Shown here in pieces: positions 9,121 to 16,895 of a stretch of DNA of 64,000 nucleotides. The notes under the pieces are model-generated. The model had not been told where the DNA came from. It saw only the letters and a program-made list of their open reading frames with translations, and did not search any database. This stretch comes from Rhizobiales bacterium SYSU XM002 (GTDB taxonomy: Bacteria > Pseudomonadota > Alphaproteobacteria > Rhizobiales > Beijerinckiaceae): NCBI GenBank assembly GCA_009846685.1, contig VWVY01000008.1:53861-117860 (forward strand). The letters run 5' to 3'. Every line of letters starts with the position of its first letter. Positions within the stretch are counted from its first letter, which is position 1. Made by a program: the position numbers and the translations under genes.

Positions 9121-9465
9121 ATGACAATCATCAGACTTGAACCCGGGAAGCTCTACTCGGCCCTTGTCGAGGCGAATGGGTTCATTTTCCTTTCGGGCAT
9201 CACGCCCAAGGATCTCTCGCAGGACCTCGCCGGACAGACACGGCAGGTGCTCGGAGAAATCGATCGGCTTTTGCAGCATGTCGGCGTAGCTAGAAGCCGG
9301 ATCGTCTCGGCGATGATCTGGGTTTCTGACATCCGCAACCGTGAACCGATGAACGAGGTCTGGGTGCCGTGGATCGGTGAGGACCGACCGGTTCGAGCTT
9401 GTGTCGAGGCGCGGTTGGCCGACCCGCGGATGCTTGTCGAAATTCAGATCGTCGCGGCGCGATAG
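9121..9465 (+). CDS. RidA/YjgF/YER057c family protein
   Basis: 114-residue single-domain protein with the Rid fold signature: FLSGITPKDLSQDLAGQTRQVL in the first half and a C-terminal PVRACVEARLADPRMLVEIQ block. In this family the conserved arginine (here in the VRACVEA block) binds carboxylates during hydrolysis of reactive enamine/imine intermediates, but many paralogues are uncharacterised. The ATG at 9121 is chosen over an in-frame GTG at 9100 because GAGGGA lies at proper spacing before it. It is followed by an alpha/beta hydrolase on the same strand. Substrate unknown. Confidence 0.85.
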   Translation: MTIIRLEPGKLYSALVEANGFIFLSGITPKDLSQDLAGQTRQVLGEIDRLLQHVGVARSRIVSAMIWVSDIRNREPMNEVWVPWIGEDRPVRACVEARLADPRMLVEIQIVAAR

Positions 9466-9517
9466 TTCCAATTTCCCTTTTTGATTTTGCCGACAAATGA
9501 AAACGCAGGAAGCTGCC

Positions 9518-10450
9518 ATGAGCGACCTTGTTCCCGTTGCGCACGACTCGTTGCCTTATCGCTTTCGGACAGAAGCATCGGATGGCTGCCCGATCAGCGG
9601 ATTGATCTGGCATCGTGACGAGCCGGGGCGTGCGAGAAAACTCGTTGTTGTCATCCCTGCGACTTCCGTTTCCTGTGCATTTTATTCGCGGTTCGCCGAG
9701 TATCTGTTTTCGAACGGCTATGACGTGGCGACCTTCGACTACCGGGGTATCGGCCTTTCCCGGCCCAAACATCTGCGCGGGTTTCGTGCCGATTGGGTTG
9801 ACTGGGGCGCGATGGATGTCGAGGCGGTTCTAGCCCATCTCGGGACGATGTATCCGGGCGTCGATATCAGTATTGTGGCGCATTCCATCGGCGGACTGAC
9901 AATGGGAATGGCGCCGTCGGCGGCGAAGGTCCGCCGGATCGTCACTGTCGCTGCACAATACGCCTATTGGCGCGACTATCACCCCGATCACCGGCTCGCG
10001 ATGCTGTTGCGATGGCATGTCGCCATGCCCGTGTTGACCGCACTTTGTGGATATTTCCCCGGCAAAAGACTTGGGTGGCTTGAGGACACACCAGCCGGAA
10101 TCGTCTGGGACTGGACGCGGATGGGGCCCGACTTTGAAAATTCTCTGCGGAAGAATAGCTATGTCGGTATTGAGCGCGAAGGCGACTTGCTAAGGGCGCG
10201 GCTCGCGCGCGTCACCGCGCCGATTCTTGCGATCAGTTTCGAGGATGACCCTTTCGGTACAAAAATTGCGATCGAGCGATTGCTGCGTTATTTTACCGCG
10301 AGCGTGCGCGTCAGACGGCGTATCTCGCCAGGCGACATCGGCGAGAGTGCCATAGGCCATTTCGGCTTTTTCCAGAAACGCTTTGCCGCGCGACTGTGGC
10401 CAATCGCGCTCGAGTTCCTCAACGGGGGAAACGACACGCCAGACAAATGA
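9518..10450 (+). CDS. Alpha/beta hydrolase (serine-hydrolase type)
   Basis: 310-residue cytoplasmic protein with alpha/beta-hydrolase landmarks: an oxyanion-side strand VVVIPATS, FDYRGIGLS, and the nucleophile elbow AHSIGG. The catalytic histidine is probably in SAIGHFGFF near the C-terminus, with an acid in FEDDPFG. It resembles the broad family annotated as serine aminopeptidase-like or YheT-like hydrolases; the substrate is not evident. The start at 9518 follows an AGGA at good spacing and is preferred over 9497. The gene is 52 bases after the RidA-like gene, so the two may be cotranscribed. Confidence 0.85.
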   Translation: MSDLVPVAHDSLPYRFRTEASDGCPISGLIWHRDEPGRARKLVVVIPATSVSCAFYSRFAEYLFSNGYDVATFDYRGIGLSRPKHLRGFRADWVDWGAMDVEAVLAHLGTMYPGVDISIVAHSIGGLTMGMAPSAAKVRRIVTVAAQYAYWRDYHPDHRLAMLLRWHVAMPVLTALCGYFPGKRLGWLEDTPAGIVWDWTRMGPDFENSLRKNSYVGIEREGDLLRARLARVTAPILAISFEDDPFGTKIAIERLLRYFTASVRVRRRISPGDIGESAIGHFGFFQKRFAARLWPIALEFLNGGNDTPDK

Positions 10451-10504
10451 GACGACGGGTCAGAAAGTTGGAACGGCCAGCGTGGCGGAAGTGGGGGCGC
10501 TAGC

Positions 10505-11209
10505 CTAGACCTCGCCAGCGCCGGCAATAGCTTTCAGATGGACGCGCAGGCCGTAGGACGGATCCACTTTCCGCTTCGCGAGATAGTCGGGGAACCGGAT
10601 GAGGTCGCGGAAGGACCGGCCGTCCCGCATGGCGGAGAGCTGGCGGGCTTCGGTGTCGCGATAGACCTTTGCCGCCGAGACGATCTGTTCGAGCTTGTCC
10701 TCTGCGATGAAGAGCACGCCGTTGGTATCGCCGATCACGATATCGCGCGGGGTGACAACCTGCGCTCCGACAATGGCGCGTTCGAAGGCGTCCACCGGTC
10801 GGGCATGCAGCCGCTGCGGTCCGTTTGGAAGCGAACCGAGGCTGAAAACCGGGAAATCGATCTGGCGTAGCTCGGCACTATCACGGTGCAGCCCCCAGAG
10901 GACAAAACCGGTGGCCCCGGCAGCCTTCGCTTCCAGCAGCACGATATCGCCGATGCAGGCTTCATCCATACGACCGTCGTTGTCGACGACCAGAACGGCG
11001 CTCCCCGGCATCTGGTCGATCGCCTCGAAGAAGATGTCGATGCTGCCGACATGCCGCACGGGTTGGGCGCGCCCGGCAATCCGCTGACCCGGGCGAAGCG
11101 CCTGGATCCCAGCCGGTGCCGAACGGATAGGATATCCCGTCGCCATGCACCCGTCAGCGAGATGCGGCGTGGAGAGGTCTTCGATTTCGCTGAGCCATTT
11201 TTCCAGCAC
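10505..11209 (-). CDS. RraA-like protein / HMG-type aldolase family
   Basis: 234-residue protein of the RraA/4-hydroxy-4-methyl-2-oxoglutarate aldolase family, as shown by STPHLADG at the N-terminus, the [18 protein letters not shown] block and the metal/substrate site GLHRD followed by FPVFSLG. Members are either divalent-metal oxo-acid aldolases/decarboxylases or, in E. coli, an RNase E inhibitor. The retained Arg-Asp pair suggests enzyme activity on a small oxo-acid, though the substrate cannot be read from sequence. It is convergent with the hydrolase gene and divergent from a LysR-type gene at 11317, the probable regulator. Confidence 0.85.
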   Translation of the reverse strand: MLEKWLSEIEDLSTPHLADGCMATGYPIRSAPAGIQALRPGQRIAGRAQPVRHVGSIDIFFEAIDQMPGSAVLVVDNDGRMDEACIGDIVLLEAKAAGATGFVLWGLHRDSAELRQIDFPVFSLGSLPNGPQRLHARPVDAFERAIVGAQVVTPRDIVIGDTNGVLFIAEDKLEQIVSAAKVYRDTEARQLSAMRDGRSFRDLIRFPDYLAKRKVDPSYGLRVHLKAIAGAGEV

Positions 11210-11269
11210 GTCTCGCTCCGTTCGATAATGGGAAGGTTGAGTGCAAAATTACTAGCATCGGCAAAAAAT

Positions 11270-11282
11270 TTCGAATAACGAA
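11270..11282. promoter_or_regulatory. T-N11-A inverted repeat between the RraA-like gene and its LysR regulator
   Basis: TTCGAATAACGAA is an inverted repeat with four-base arms (TTCG/CGAA) in the AT-rich 107-bp divergent gap. It fits the T-N11-A consensus of LysR-type regulators and lies 35 bases before the LysR start. It is a plausible operator for the LysR gene at 11317 and the divergent RraA-like gene. Only one such site is clear. Confidence 0.4.
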
Positions 11283-11316
11283 TAGATTATATATATCAAT
11301 TTCAGATATCGAAACA

Positions 11317-12228
11317 GTGATTACAAACCTCGATATGGACGCCCTTAGAACGCTTGTTGTCGGGCTCGATCTCAACAACTTCTCCAAGGCTGCCGATCAG
11401 CTCGGGCGCTCGCAGTCGGCGATCAGTATGCAGCTGAAGAAACTCGAGCAGCAGGTCGGACGTCCGTTATTGATGCGGCAGGGGCGCGGCCTCGTTCCCA
11501 CAGAAGCCGGCGAACTTCTTCTGGGCTATGCCCGTCGTATTCTCGCACTCAATGACGAGGCGGCGACGAGCCTCGGGGCGACGGCGACGCCGGCGGCTTT
11601 GCGGATTGGCTTGCCGCAGGATTTCTTTGAGGATGTCATGCCGGAGGTGCTCCGTCGTTTTGCAGCCCACAAGCCGAACGTCCACATCGAGGTCCGGGCC
11701 GGTCGCAACCACATCCTTGAGGACGAGGTGCGGGCCGGGCGGCTGGACGCGGCGATAACGTTCTGCCGCCCGGAAAGCCGGGAGTTCGGGGAACTGGTCG
11801 CCGCACCGCCGTTGCGCTGGTATGACGGAGCGAACAGCGCCACCGGCCGAACTGCGGGGCCTTTGCCGCTCGTGCTTTACGATCACCCCTGCCTTTTTCG
11901 GCAAGCAGCCCTCGGAGCGCTCGACGCTGGTGGGCGGCCTTGGCGCATGGCGCTGACCACGCCGAGCCTCTCCGGCGTCTGGGCTGCTGTGCGAGCGGGA
12001 CAGGGGCTTACCGTCCGGATCGCGCATCGCGTGCCAGAAGGTGTTGCGGATGTGACGGAACATTATGATCTTCCTCCGTTATCTGCGATGGAGATCCGCA
12101 TGATGCGGGCAGAAACACTTTCGCCGGCTGGTGAAATCATGGCCAGGATGCTGCGGCAGGTGCTGGAGGAAACGCTACTGAGCGAGGGCATCGACCTGGC
12201 GGAGGCGGTTCGTGGCAAGGTAGCATGA
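11317..12228 (+). CDS. LysR-family transcriptional regulator
   Basis: 303-residue LysR-type regulator. Its N-terminal winged HTH (about residues 7-66) contains NNFSKAADQLGRSQSAISMQLKKLE, and the effector domain starts at about 95 (LRIGLPQDF). The GTG at 11317 gives an N-terminus (ITNLDMDALRTL) typical of a LysR subgroup; an ATG at 11335 is the alternative. It is divergent from the RraA-like gene and probably controls that gene and itself, with the effector perhaps a related oxo-acid. This last point is inference from position. Confidence 0.92.
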   Translation: MITNLDMDALRTLVVGLDLNNFSKAADQLGRSQSAISMQLKKLEQQVGRPLLMRQGRGLVPTEAGELLLGYARRILALNDEAATSLGATATPAALRIGLPQDFFEDVMPEVLRRFAAHKPNVHIEVRAGRNHILEDEVRAGRLDAAITFCRPESREFGELVAAPPLRWYDGANSATGRTAGPLPLVLYDHPCLFRQAALGALDAGGRPWRMALTTPSLSGVWAAVRAGQGLTVRIAHRVPEGVADVTEHYDLPPLSAMEIRMMRAETLSPAGEIMARMLRQVLEETLLSEGIDLAEAVRGKVA

Positions 12229-12336
12229 AAGAAACCGTCAAAAATATTTTTAATAGTTATTGACCGGCATGGCGCAACCTTTCACATTTCGGTGCAGCAC
12301 AACATGCCCTGGCGCCGGCATCAGATAAGGACCGAC

Positions 12337-12813
12337 ATGCCCCAAACATCCCCGATCGCGATCATGGCGGAGAACGCAGAGCCGCGGAAGAAATCGTCCG
12401 GTTATCCCGCGCCCTTCCTGCCCCGGGTCGCCGGACGGACGAAACGCCCGCTCGGTGACCTTTTCGGCCTGAAGAACTTCGGCGTGAACCTGACGACCCT
12501 TGCACCTGGTGCCGAGTCAGCACTGCTTCATCGACACAAGACGCAGGATGAATTCGTCTACATCATTTCCGGGCGGCCTACGCTGATTACCGATCGGGGC
12601 GAGACGCAGCTTTCGCCCGGCATGTGCGCGGGTTTTCCGGCAGGTGGGCTCGCACATCAACTTGTCAATCGGACGCATGAGCCGGTCATTTATCTCGAGA
12701 TCGGTGATCGCTCTCCCGGTGACAAGGTGGTTTACCCGCATGACGATCTTCAGGCGGTCTTGGCCCCCGAGGGGCAGTGGGTTTTCCTGAGGAAGAACGG
12801 GCAACCCTACTGA
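12337..12813 (+). CDS. Cupin-domain protein
   Basis: 158-residue single-cupin protein. The first cupin motif is visible as LLHRHKTQDEFVYIISG (metal ligands H, H, E) and the second as MCAGFPAGGLAHQLVN with its histidine. Such proteins are metal-dependent isomerases, dioxygenases or sugar-binding proteins; this subgroup is generally uncharacterised. The ATG at 12337 is chosen because AAGGA precedes it at good distance; the upstream ATG at 12304 lacks one. It stands alone between the LysR gene and a CGNR gene. Confidence 0.85.
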   Translation: MPQTSPIAIMAENAEPRKKSSGYPAPFLPRVAGRTKRPLGDLFGLKNFGVNLTTLAPGAESALLHRHKTQDEFVYIISGRPTLITDRGETQLSPGMCAGFPAGGLAHQLVNRTHEPVIYLEIGDRSPGDKVVYPHDDLQAVLAPEGQWVFLRKNGQPY

Positions 12814-12956
12814 GGCGGCATGCGCGCCGCTCCCCTGAACCGCGAAAAAACGCTATACAGGTTATGGATATGAATTGTATACGTTATTCAATCTAGACCA
12901 ACAAGGGACCGAACTTTCCGCGCCGGCGGGAGATGCGGTCATCCCAGGGGAGAGGG

Positions 12957-13598
12957 ATGGAGGTCAACGTCGACAGGCCGGACGATGTCGCCGGGTCCAG
13001 CGCCGGCCGGCTTTCGTTGCTCGCCGGGCGAACATCGCTCGATTTTGCAAATACCCTCAGCGGTGCCGGAACCCGGTTCGAGATCGATCACCTGATCGAC
13101 ATCGATGCCGTGACGGCTTGGCTGCGCCACGCGGGCCTGCTCGACGCCGACAGTGGGAAGAAAGGTGCGCGCGCCGAGGCGGACGAGGCGCCGTTGCAGG
13201 TGGCGCTCGACCTTCGCAGCACCATCAACCGCATCGGCACCGCGATCGTGGGTGGCCGCGACGCTGCGCCATCGGATATTGCCGCCTTGCGACGGGTTGC
13301 TGCGAAAGGACTGCCCGATCTCCAACTCGCCCGCGACACGACCGGCCACTACGCTTGGCAGGAACCCGAAGCGCCGACCTTCACGGCGACCTTGGCTTGG
13401 CTGGCGCTCGATGCGATCGACGTTCTGCGTTTCGACGACCTTGCCCGCCTGCGCCGCTGTCCCGGCGAGGATTGCGGCTGGCTGTTCCTCGATACCAGCA
13501 AGAACGGCAAACGCCGCTGGTGCGATATGAACGTCTGCGGCAATCGCGCCAAGGCGCGCCGGCACCGTGCTCGGTTCAGTTGCACAACGGTACCCTGA
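12957..13598 (+). CDS. CGNR zinc-finger (ABATE-domain) protein, putative regulator
   Basis: 213-residue protein. The N-terminal ABATE-type domain (LSLLAGRTSLDFANTL) is followed by a C-terminal CGNR zinc ribbon: CPGEDCGWLFLDTS ... WCDMNVCGNRAKARRHRAR, with four cysteines and the diagnostic CGNR. The family is thought to bind nucleic acid and act as stress-related regulators; targets are unknown. ATG at 12957 has a strong GGGGAGAGG just before it; an in-frame ATG at 12933 is the alternative. The AT-rich leader contains TATAC and GTATA arms near 12851-12881 that could form an operator. Confidence 0.85.
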   Translation: MEVNVDRPDDVAGSSAGRLSLLAGRTSLDFANTLSGAGTRFEIDHLIDIDAVTAWLRHAGLLDADSGKKGARAEADEAPLQVALDLRSTINRIGTAIVGGRDAAPSDIAALRRVAAKGLPDLQLARDTTGHYAWQEPEAPTFTATLAWLALDAIDVLRFDDLARLRRCPGEDCGWLFLDTSKNGKRRWCDMNVCGNRAKARRHRARFSCTTVP

Positions 13599-13633
13599 CC
13601 TATCGCGGCGCACCGCGGCGATCGACGCAGGGG

Positions 13634-14017
13634 TCAACCGCTTTTTTTCTCACGATGAAAGACCGCGAGTTTGTTGCCATCAAGATCGCGGAAATAGGCA
13701 AAATCGCCATAAGGGCCGCGTGGCCCTGGTTCACCCTCGGTGGTGCCGCCGAGCGAAAGCGCCAAAGCATGAAATGCAGCGACCTGCTCCTTCTGCTCGA
13801 CGCGGAACGCGAGCATGTTGCCATTGCCGTGGTGCGCGGATGCGCCATCATGCGGGCGGACGATCATCACCGCCGCACCGCTTTCCAACGCGTAGAGCAT
13901 GCCGGCCGGTGCCGGCATCAGGCGCTTGCCGCCCATCGCCCCGAACAACTGATCGTAGAAGGTGAGGGCCCGATCAAAATCATTCGTGCCAATGCAGACA
14001 TATCCAAGACTGGCCAT
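13634..14017 (-). CDS. VOC (glyoxalase/bleomycin-resistance) superfamily protein
   Basis: 127-residue protein with two betaalphabetabetabeta modules of the vicinal-oxygen-chelate fold: YVCIGTNDFDRALTFYDQLF at the N-terminus and FAYFRDLDGNKLAVF at the C-terminus. This subgroup is common in proteobacteria and usually annotated as glyoxalase-like without a known substrate. It is convergent with the CGNR gene and divergent from the GlxA-type regulator at 14150. Confidence 0.88.
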   Translation of the reverse strand: MASLGYVCIGTNDFDRALTFYDQLFGAMGGKRLMPAPAGMLYALESGAAVMIVRPHDGASAHHGNGNMLAFRVEQKEQVAAFHALALSLGGTTEGEPGPRGPYGDFAYFRDLDGNKLAVFHREKKSG

Positions 14018-14149
14018 GCGAAACTCCCGTGCGAGCAGGTGGCGCTGAATTTCCCGCAGGCGTCGGGAACTTTCCGCCGCCTGCCCGCCAAGAGCCCTAG
14101 CGGATCCAGCGTTGGCGGAAATGCCATTGATCTGATGGTTTGAGCCAGA

Positions 14150-15133
14150 ATGTCGTACGAAGCACCCATCGTTATTGTCGTCTTTCCGGGAGTTCAGCCG
14201 CTCGATGTCGCCGGGCCGGCGGCGGTTTTTGCGCGTGCGCGCGCGTTGCGCCCGGACGCACCGCCTGTCATCTATGCTTCGCCCGCGGGCGGAACAATCG
14301 CGGGGGACGGCGGAATGGCTATCGCCGGGACTGTTCCGCTCGCGCAGCTGAACGGTCCGTTCGACCTCATCATGATCGCCGGCGGCACAGAGGCGGGATT
14401 GGTCGCCTTGCGCGGAAGCGGGCTCTACGAATGGTTGGTGGGCGCCGCACCAAGGGCGCGGCGCGTCGGCAGCGTCTGCGGCGGGGCCTTCGTTCTGGCG
14501 CGGGCCGGCCTCCTTTCAGGACGGCGTGCGACGACGCACTGGATCGCGACCGAACGGTTGCAGGCTGCCTACCCTGATGTCCGCGTCGAGCCGGATGCGA
14601 TCTTCACGATCGACGGGCCCTTCTGCACCTCCGCGGGCGTAACGGCCGGAATAGATCTCGCGCTTGCGCTGGTCGAGATCGATCATGGCGCTGCTGTTGC
14701 CTCCGCAATTGCCCGCGAACTCGTGGTGTTCCTGCGTCGGCCGGGAGGGCAGTCGCAATATAGTGCGGCGCTGGAAGCGCAAACACGTGGGAGAGGGCCG
14801 ATCCAGCGGGTCGTCAGCGAAATCCTTGCCGACCCCGCACGCGATCATCGCGTCGCGCGCTTGGCGGATAGTGCGGCAATGAGCCCGCGCAATTTTGCCC
14901 GGCGCTTTGCATTGGAAATCGGCCGGCCGCCTGCGGCCTTTGTTGCCGCCACGCGGCTCGACCAAGCGAAGAGGCTGTTGGCGACAACAGGCCTGCCCGT
15001 CGCCTCGGTGGCGCATGCCTCGGGCTACGCCAGCGCGGAGGCGATGCAACATGTCTTCCGCGCCCGTCTCGGCCTGACACCCAGCGACTATCGTTCCCGT
15101 TTCGGGACCGCCTCACCCCCGCGGACAAGATAA
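14150..15133 (+). CDS. GlxA-family AraC-type transcriptional regulator
   Basis: 327-residue regulator combining an N-terminal DJ-1/PfpI-like domain (residues about 5-175; nucleophile-elbow GSVCGGAFVLARAGLL) with a C-terminal AraC double HTH (about 225-320; RVARLADSAAMSPRNFARRFALE, ASGYASAEAMQHVFRARLGLTPSDYR). GlxA members sense small nitrogenous or carbonyl compounds and activate catabolic genes. The divergent VOC gene and the LivJ-type binding protein downstream are possible targets, but nothing in the sequence proves it. Confidence 0.93.
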   Translation: MSYEAPIVIVVFPGVQPLDVAGPAAVFARARALRPDAPPVIYASPAGGTIAGDGGMAIAGTVPLAQLNGPFDLIMIAGGTEAGLVALRGSGLYEWLVGAAPRARRVGSVCGGAFVLARAGLLSGRRATTHWIATERLQAAYPDVRVEPDAIFTIDGPFCTSAGVTAGIDLALALVEIDHGAAVASAIARELVVFLRRPGGQSQYSAALEAQTRGRGPIQRVVSEILADPARDHRVARLADSAAMSPRNFARRFALEIGRPPAAFVAATRLDQAKRLLATTGLPVASVAHASGYASAEAMQHVFRARLGLTPSDYRSRFGTASPPRTR

Positions 15134-15258
15134 CACGAGATGTGGCGCCATGCCCCGATATCGCCGAAACACGCCCTCTTGATATAACCAATAAAATAAA
15201 TTTAGATGGTTATAGTCGCGAACGTGCGGTTCGTCGGCGCGCAAGAAGGAAACATCAC

Positions 15259-16377
15259 ATGAAGCGCACTCTCACCCTGCTGGCCGCGGGGCTGCTGATG
15301 GCTACGGCCAGTATCGAGGCCACGGCCCAGATCAAGCTGGGCGTTGTTGGCCCGATCACCGGTCCATCCGCCGCGTTCGGCGCGCAGCTCAAAAACGGCG
15401 TCGAACAGGCCGTGGAAGACATCAACGCCACCGGCGGCATCCTTGGCCAGAAGATCACGCTCGTGCCGGGCGATGATGTTGCCGATCCGAAACAAGGCGT
15501 CTCGATCGCGAACAAATTCGTCGGCGACGGCGTGCGCTGGGTTGTCGGTCACTTCAACTCGGGCGTCACCATTCCCGCCTCGGAAGTCTATGCCGAAAAC
15601 AATATCCTGATGATCACGCCGTCAGCGACCAACCCGAAGGTTACCGAACGTAAGCTTTGGAACGTGTTCCGCACCTGCGGGCGCGACGATCAGCAGGGAC
15701 TCGTCGCGGCAGCGCATATCGCCAAAAAATTCGCCGGCAGGAAGATCGCCATCATCCATGACAAGACGACCTATGGTCAGGGTCTGGCGGACGAGACGCG
15801 CAAGGCCCTCGCGGCGAAGGGCGTCAAGGATTCGCTCTACGAGGGCGTCAACGCCGGCGAGAAGGATTTCTCGGCGCTCGTCGCCAAGCTCAAGGCGATG
15901 AAGATCGACTTCCTCTATTGGGGTGGCCTGCACACCGAACTGGGGCTGCTGATCCGCCAGATGCGCGATGCCAGCCTGCCGATTCAGGCGATGGGTGCCG
16001 ACGGCATCGTCTCCGATGAATTCGCCTCGATCGGGGGGCCGGGTGTAGAAGGCACGCTGATGACCTTCCCGCCGGACCCGCGCAATCGGGCCGAAGCCGT
16101 CGATGTCGTCAAGCGTTTCGAAGCCCGCAAAATCAACCCGGAAGCCTATACGCTCTATTCCTACGCGGCCGTGCAGATCATGAAGCAGGCGGCGGAAAAG
16201 GCGAATTCGATCGATCCGAAGAAGGTTGCCGCCATGATCCACTCCGGCATGGAATTCAAGACCGTGCTCGGAAAGATGTCCTTTGACAAGAAGGGCGACC
16301 GCACCAATCTCGATTACACCGTCTACACCTGGAAGAAGGTTGCCGACGGAAAGATCACCTACATCGAGAACAAGTAA
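15259..16377 (+). CDS. Branched-chain amino acid-type ABC transporter binding protein (LivJ/LivK family)
   Basis: 372-residue periplasmic binding protein (type 1 PBP fold). The signal peptide covers residues 1-22 (hydrophobic core TLTLLAAGLLMATAS, cleavage near ATAQ), and mature IKLGVVGPITGPSAAFGAQL is the usual Liv start. AAGGAAAC precedes the ATG at 15259, so a longer frame from 15142 is rejected. No permease or ATPase genes (livHMGF) accompany it: it is an orphan followed at once by a terminator. The ligand may be leucine-type amino acids or another amide/aromatic compound. Confidence 0.93.
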   Translation: MKRTLTLLAAGLLMATASIEATAQIKLGVVGPITGPSAAFGAQLKNGVEQAVEDINATGGILGQKITLVPGDDVADPKQGVSIANKFVGDGVRWVVGHFNSGVTIPASEVYAENNILMITPSATNPKVTERKLWNVFRTCGRDDQQGLVAAAHIAKKFAGRKIAIIHDKTTYGQGLADETRKALAAKGVKDSLYEGVNAGEKDFSALVAKLKAMKIDFLYWGGLHTELGLLIRQMRDASLPIQAMGADGIVSDEFASIGGPGVEGTLMTFPPDPRNRAEAVDVVKRFEARKINPEAYTLYSYAAVQIMKQAAEKANSIDPKKVAAMIHSGMEFKTVLGKMSFDKKGDRTNLDYTVYTWKKVADGKITYIENK

Positions 16378-16470
16378 GGTTCCGGAGAACAAGTCGTGCC
16401 GGCAAATCAAACGGCCGGCGCGGCCTTGTCAGATCGTGGCAGGAAGCTCCCGTTTCGGCCATGATTCTGC

Positions 16471-16506
16471 GGAAAGCCGGGACTGGTTCCCGGCTTTCCA
16501 TTTTTT
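16471..16506 (+). terminator. Rho-independent terminator after the LivJ-type gene
   Basis: A 12-bp perfect stem (GGAAAGCCGGGA at 16471-16482 pairing with TCCCGGCTTTCC at 16488-16499) with a 5-base loop is followed by ATTTTTT. It ends the LivJ-type transcript and separates it from the convergent small periplasmic gene that stops at 16516. Confidence 0.93.
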
Positions 16507-16515
16507 CGCGGCGAG

Positions 16516-16884
16516 CTAGTTGATGCGTCCGGTGGCCGTCTTCCCGTCACTTCCCGTCAACTGGACCGCGCCCTTGACGCGCTTCGGCAGCGTTTCTCCT
16601 GCCTGTCCTGTCAGCTTCGAGCCGTCGGCCGCGGGTTCGAGCGTGACACGGATCGACTTGCCGCCGACGGCGAGAATCGCGAGCGCCTTGAAGCCGGTCG
16701 CAACGAGCGGCTTGTCGCCAGCATCGCTGACGAAAATCTCTACGGTCTTCTCCGCAACAACGAGTTCGACATGATAGGCCCCGGCATCGACGAGCGCGCC
16801 GCCGCGCGGGCCGAGCCTTTGTTCGTGGGCCTGCGCGGCAGATAGGCCGAAAACAAGCGCGAGGACTGCGGGAAGGCTACGCAT
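16516..16884 (-). CDS. Small periplasmic protein of the RND metal-efflux operon
   Basis: 122-residue protein with a clear signal peptide (cleavage AQA|HE after residue 19) and a mature part starting with His-Glu-Gln and GPRGGALVDAGAYHVELV. Small secreted proteins of this kind often follow CusA/CzcA pumps and may bind metal or act as periplasmic accessories, but the role is not established. The start is 11 bases after the stop of the RND pump, so it is the last gene of that operon. Confidence 0.85.
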   Translation of the reverse strand: MRSLPAVLALVFGLSAAQAHEQRLGPRGGALVDAGAYHVELVVAEKTVEIFVSDAGDKPLVATGFKALAILAVGGKSIRVTLEPAADGSKLTGQAGETLPKRVKGAVQLTGSDGKTATGRIN

Positions 16885-16895
16885 GATGAGGCTCC

